Assembly (NCBI GenBank): GCA_002255025.1
Contig: NJEJ01000007.1
Location: 1-15,368 of the forward strand
Reading direction: 5' to 3'
Length of the DNA: 15,368 nucleotides
DNA from: Candidatus Bathyarchaeota archaeon ex4484_135
GTDB lineage: Archaea; Thermoproteota; Bathyarchaeia; EX4484-135
Shown: positions 13,941-15,368 of the stretch, piece by piece
Position numbering within the stretch: position 1 is the first letter of the stretch
Layout of the letters: the number at the start of each line of letters is the position of its first letter
Program-made: the position numbers and the translations under genes
Notes under the pieces: generated by a model
Database searches by the model: none
Told to the model about the DNA's origin: nothing
Seen by the model: only the letters and a program-made list of their open reading frames with translations

Positions 13941-14132
13941 TCATGCTTCTGTGTAGCCGCCAGCTATTGCCCCCTTGACCACGTGGCTGGCGGGCCTATC
14001 TAGCTTGCCAGCCATGGACATGTATTCGAGGGACATCTGGGGGATGTCCCTAGAGGGTGCGTAAATGGCACACGGCATCATCCTCGGTATTCCGCCAACC
14101 CATTCATGTTGATACTCTCCGGCAGGAATTCT
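13941..14132 (-). pseudogene. Shrunken paralogue of the ACT-V4R gene
   Basis: One frame on the minus strand reads RIPAGEYQHEWVGGIPRMMP then CAIYAPSRDIPQ, and after a short joint AGKLDRPASHVVKGAIAGGY TEA to a TGA at 13943-13941. The first part parallels GENRVGGLNNRPRIIPCAIYAP at the head of the ACT-V4R gene at 7407-8306. The second parallels IGKRDRPVSHLIRGVLAGVF KEA in its V4R domain (about 12 of 23 identical). The roughly 190 residues between, including most of the ACT domain, are missing, so this is a remnant with an internal deletion. A TTATAA box lies about 20 bases upstream (14141-14146). It may still give a peptide of about 55 residues, but no good start codon is in frame. Confidence 0.6.
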
Positions 14133-14186
14133 CTGATCCCTTATAACAGTTCTGGACGTTCACCTATGGCGTGAAAAGGCACTTGC

Positions 14187-15368
14187 TCATAAAGACGGCT
14201 TGCTAGGCCTCCCTCGTTCATCCCAGCCCCTCAGAGCGTAATACTCGTCAAGCATGCGTTCGAAGGCCTCCTTATCCACGACCTGGCTTCCAACCGGGTG
14301 CTCGTAGAACCTCCTTGGTAGTCTGTCGTCTTCCCTGCTGATGCCCTCTTTCACGTTGAAGCACCTGACTAAGTCGTTTATCTTGGCCCCGATGGCCCTG
14401 AACTCCTCGGCCTTCACTTCGAGGCCCGTGACGGCTGTGTATATGGCCCTGAGTTCGTCCCACAGGACAGGCCCTATGGTCGGCAGGCAGAGGAAACGGC
14501 ACAAGATCAAGCTGTCCACTACGGCGTAGAAGTCCTCCAACTCGACCACCATCTCGGCCTGTCCTTCGTAGGAGAACCTGTCTATCTCCACACCCGGCTT
14601 GAACGGGTGCTGTCCGGTCAGGTTCGGCCTGTAGGCCACGTGCCTGAGGTGGCAGGCCCCTCTAGCTGATACCGCGTAAGCTAAGGCAACGCCCTTCAGG
14701 CCCCTGGGGTCATAACCGGGCGGCTCGAGGCCCTTGACGTGGATTGCTATTTCCTCGGCACCCTTCCCGATGGCTCTTGAGGCCCTAGCAACTCCCTCGG
14801 CCAATAGGTTGCCGAGCTTGCCTTTCCTGAAGGCTATCCGCTCGACCAGCTTCACCATGGCCTCGTGGTTCCCGAAGCGTAGGTCAAGGCCGTCGGTTCC
14901 TTCCGGCCCTATTATGCCGCGTTCATAGCACTCCATGGCGAAGGCGATCACGTTGCCAGCAGATATGGTGTCTAAGCCCAGCCTATCGCATAGCTCGTTC
15001 AGCTTGGCTATGGACTCCAGGTTGTCGTTGTAGCACAACGGGCCGAGGGCGAACAAGGTCTCATACTCGGGCCCCTCGACCCTGCAGGCATACGGGCCCT
15101 CCTTGACCTCCGATATCTTCCCGCAGCCGACCGGGCAACCGGGACAGGCCTTGGAGGCCACCACGAGGCGTTCTTTAACCGCCTTCGGGCCTATCTTGGG
15201 GTAGCCGGGGAAGCTCCCCTCAGTCCAGTTCTTGGTCGGGAGCGTCTCAGTGGCGTTCGTCCTAGCCATTATGCCGGGTGTCCCGTACTCAGATAGGCCC
15301 CTCAGTATCTCCCGGGCCCTCTCCCTTATGACCTTGGCCAGCTCTCTGACCTCGTCGGGCTTCGCCAC
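14187..15368 (-). CDS. Aldehyde:ferredoxin oxidoreductase family, C-terminal part
   Basis: This family oxidises aldehydes to acids with a tungsten-bis-pterin cofactor and a [4Fe-4S] cluster, passing electrons to ferredoxin. The window holds 393 residues up to the TGA; the N-terminal domain, about one third, lies beyond 15368, so the frame is open at the edge. The cluster ligands appear as CPGCPVGC (C75, C78 and C82 of the visible part) and, 215 residues on, the cysteine in DSLILCRFLC. NELCDRLGLDTISAGNVIAF and DPRGLKGVALAYAVSARGAC are family-typical cofactor regions. Which aldehyde is used cannot be told; the family includes AOR, FOR, GOR and others. The shrunken V4R remnant lies downstream on the same strand. 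Confidence 0.9.
   Translation of the reverse strand: MAKPDEVRELAKVIRERAREILRGLSEYGTPGIMARTNATETLPTKNWTEGSFPGYPKIGPKAVKERLVVASKACPGCPVGCGKISEVKEGPYACRVEGPEYETLFALGPLCYNDNLESIAKLNELCDRLGLDTISAGNVIAFAMECYERGIIGPEGTDGLDLRFGNHEAMVKLVERIAFRKGKLGNLLAEGVARASRAIGKGAEEIAIHVKGLEPPGYDPRGLKGVALAYAVSARGACHLRHVAYRPNLTGQHPFKPGVEIDRFSYEGQAEMVVELEDFYAVVDSLILCRFLCLPTIGPVLWDELRAIYTAVTGLEVKAEEFRAIGAKINDLVRCFNVKEGISREDDRLPRRFYEHPVGSQVVDKEAFERMLDEYYALRGWDERGRPSKPSL

Noticed and set aside
1..15368. CRISPR array or other tandem repeats
   Set aside because: I saw no regularly spaced repeats; only short inverted repeats are present.

Overview
The window is archaeal, most likely from a thermophilic member of the Thermoproteota. 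The reasons are an eL19 ribosomal protein gene, a tRNA-Val gene with an encoded CCA end, an aldehyde:ferredoxin oxidoreductase, TATA-type promoters about 26-29 bases before starts, GGTG-type ribosome binding sites and frequent GTG/TTG starts. No finer placement can be read from the sequence.

Layout. Positions 1-1750 are a decayed accessory stretch. They hold a broken VapBC toxin-antitoxin pair on the minus strand, a 32-residue ORF, a tRNA 3' half that resembles the scar of an element integrated at a proline tRNA, a structured tail resembling the end of an IS200/IS605 element, and scraps of reading frame. Positions 1750-7283 are a tight plus-strand operon of three predicted membrane-anchored or exported proteins: a protein of unknown family, a GH42-like protein and a GH13-like alpha-amylase-fold protein. 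The third gene appears to start at CTG. A frameshifted membrane-protein remnant follows and runs into the end of a minus-strand ACT-V4R sensor gene (7407-8306). Then come a decayed DUF7662-like gene and a minus-strand pair, a class III aminotransferase followed by a radical SAM enzyme of the COG0731 type. Divergent from that pair is a tandem GNAT acetyltransferase, followed by a HEPN protein. eL19 lies tail to tail with HEPN and diverges from a 2[4Fe-4S] ferredoxin, which is followed by tRNA-Val. The window ends with a shrunken paralogue of the ACT-V4R gene and the C-terminal two thirds of a tungsten-type aldehyde:ferredoxin oxidoreductase.

How the genes fit together. The three-gene operon is the most distinctive unit. 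Its first two products carry a similar N-terminal anchor and linker (MSRK..., then ERPSP), although their outer domains are unrelated. The third begins in the same way once the CTG start is accepted. All three have N-x-S/T sequons. I infer a cell-surface carbohydrate system that has lost its fourth, membrane-spanning partner. The two enzyme-like members lack or have altered some expected catalytic residues, so their chemistry is open. Pseudogenes are frequent: vapB, vapC, the membrane protein, the DUF7662-like gene and the V4R paralogue. Two divergent gene pairs appear to share a single AT-rich promoter element.
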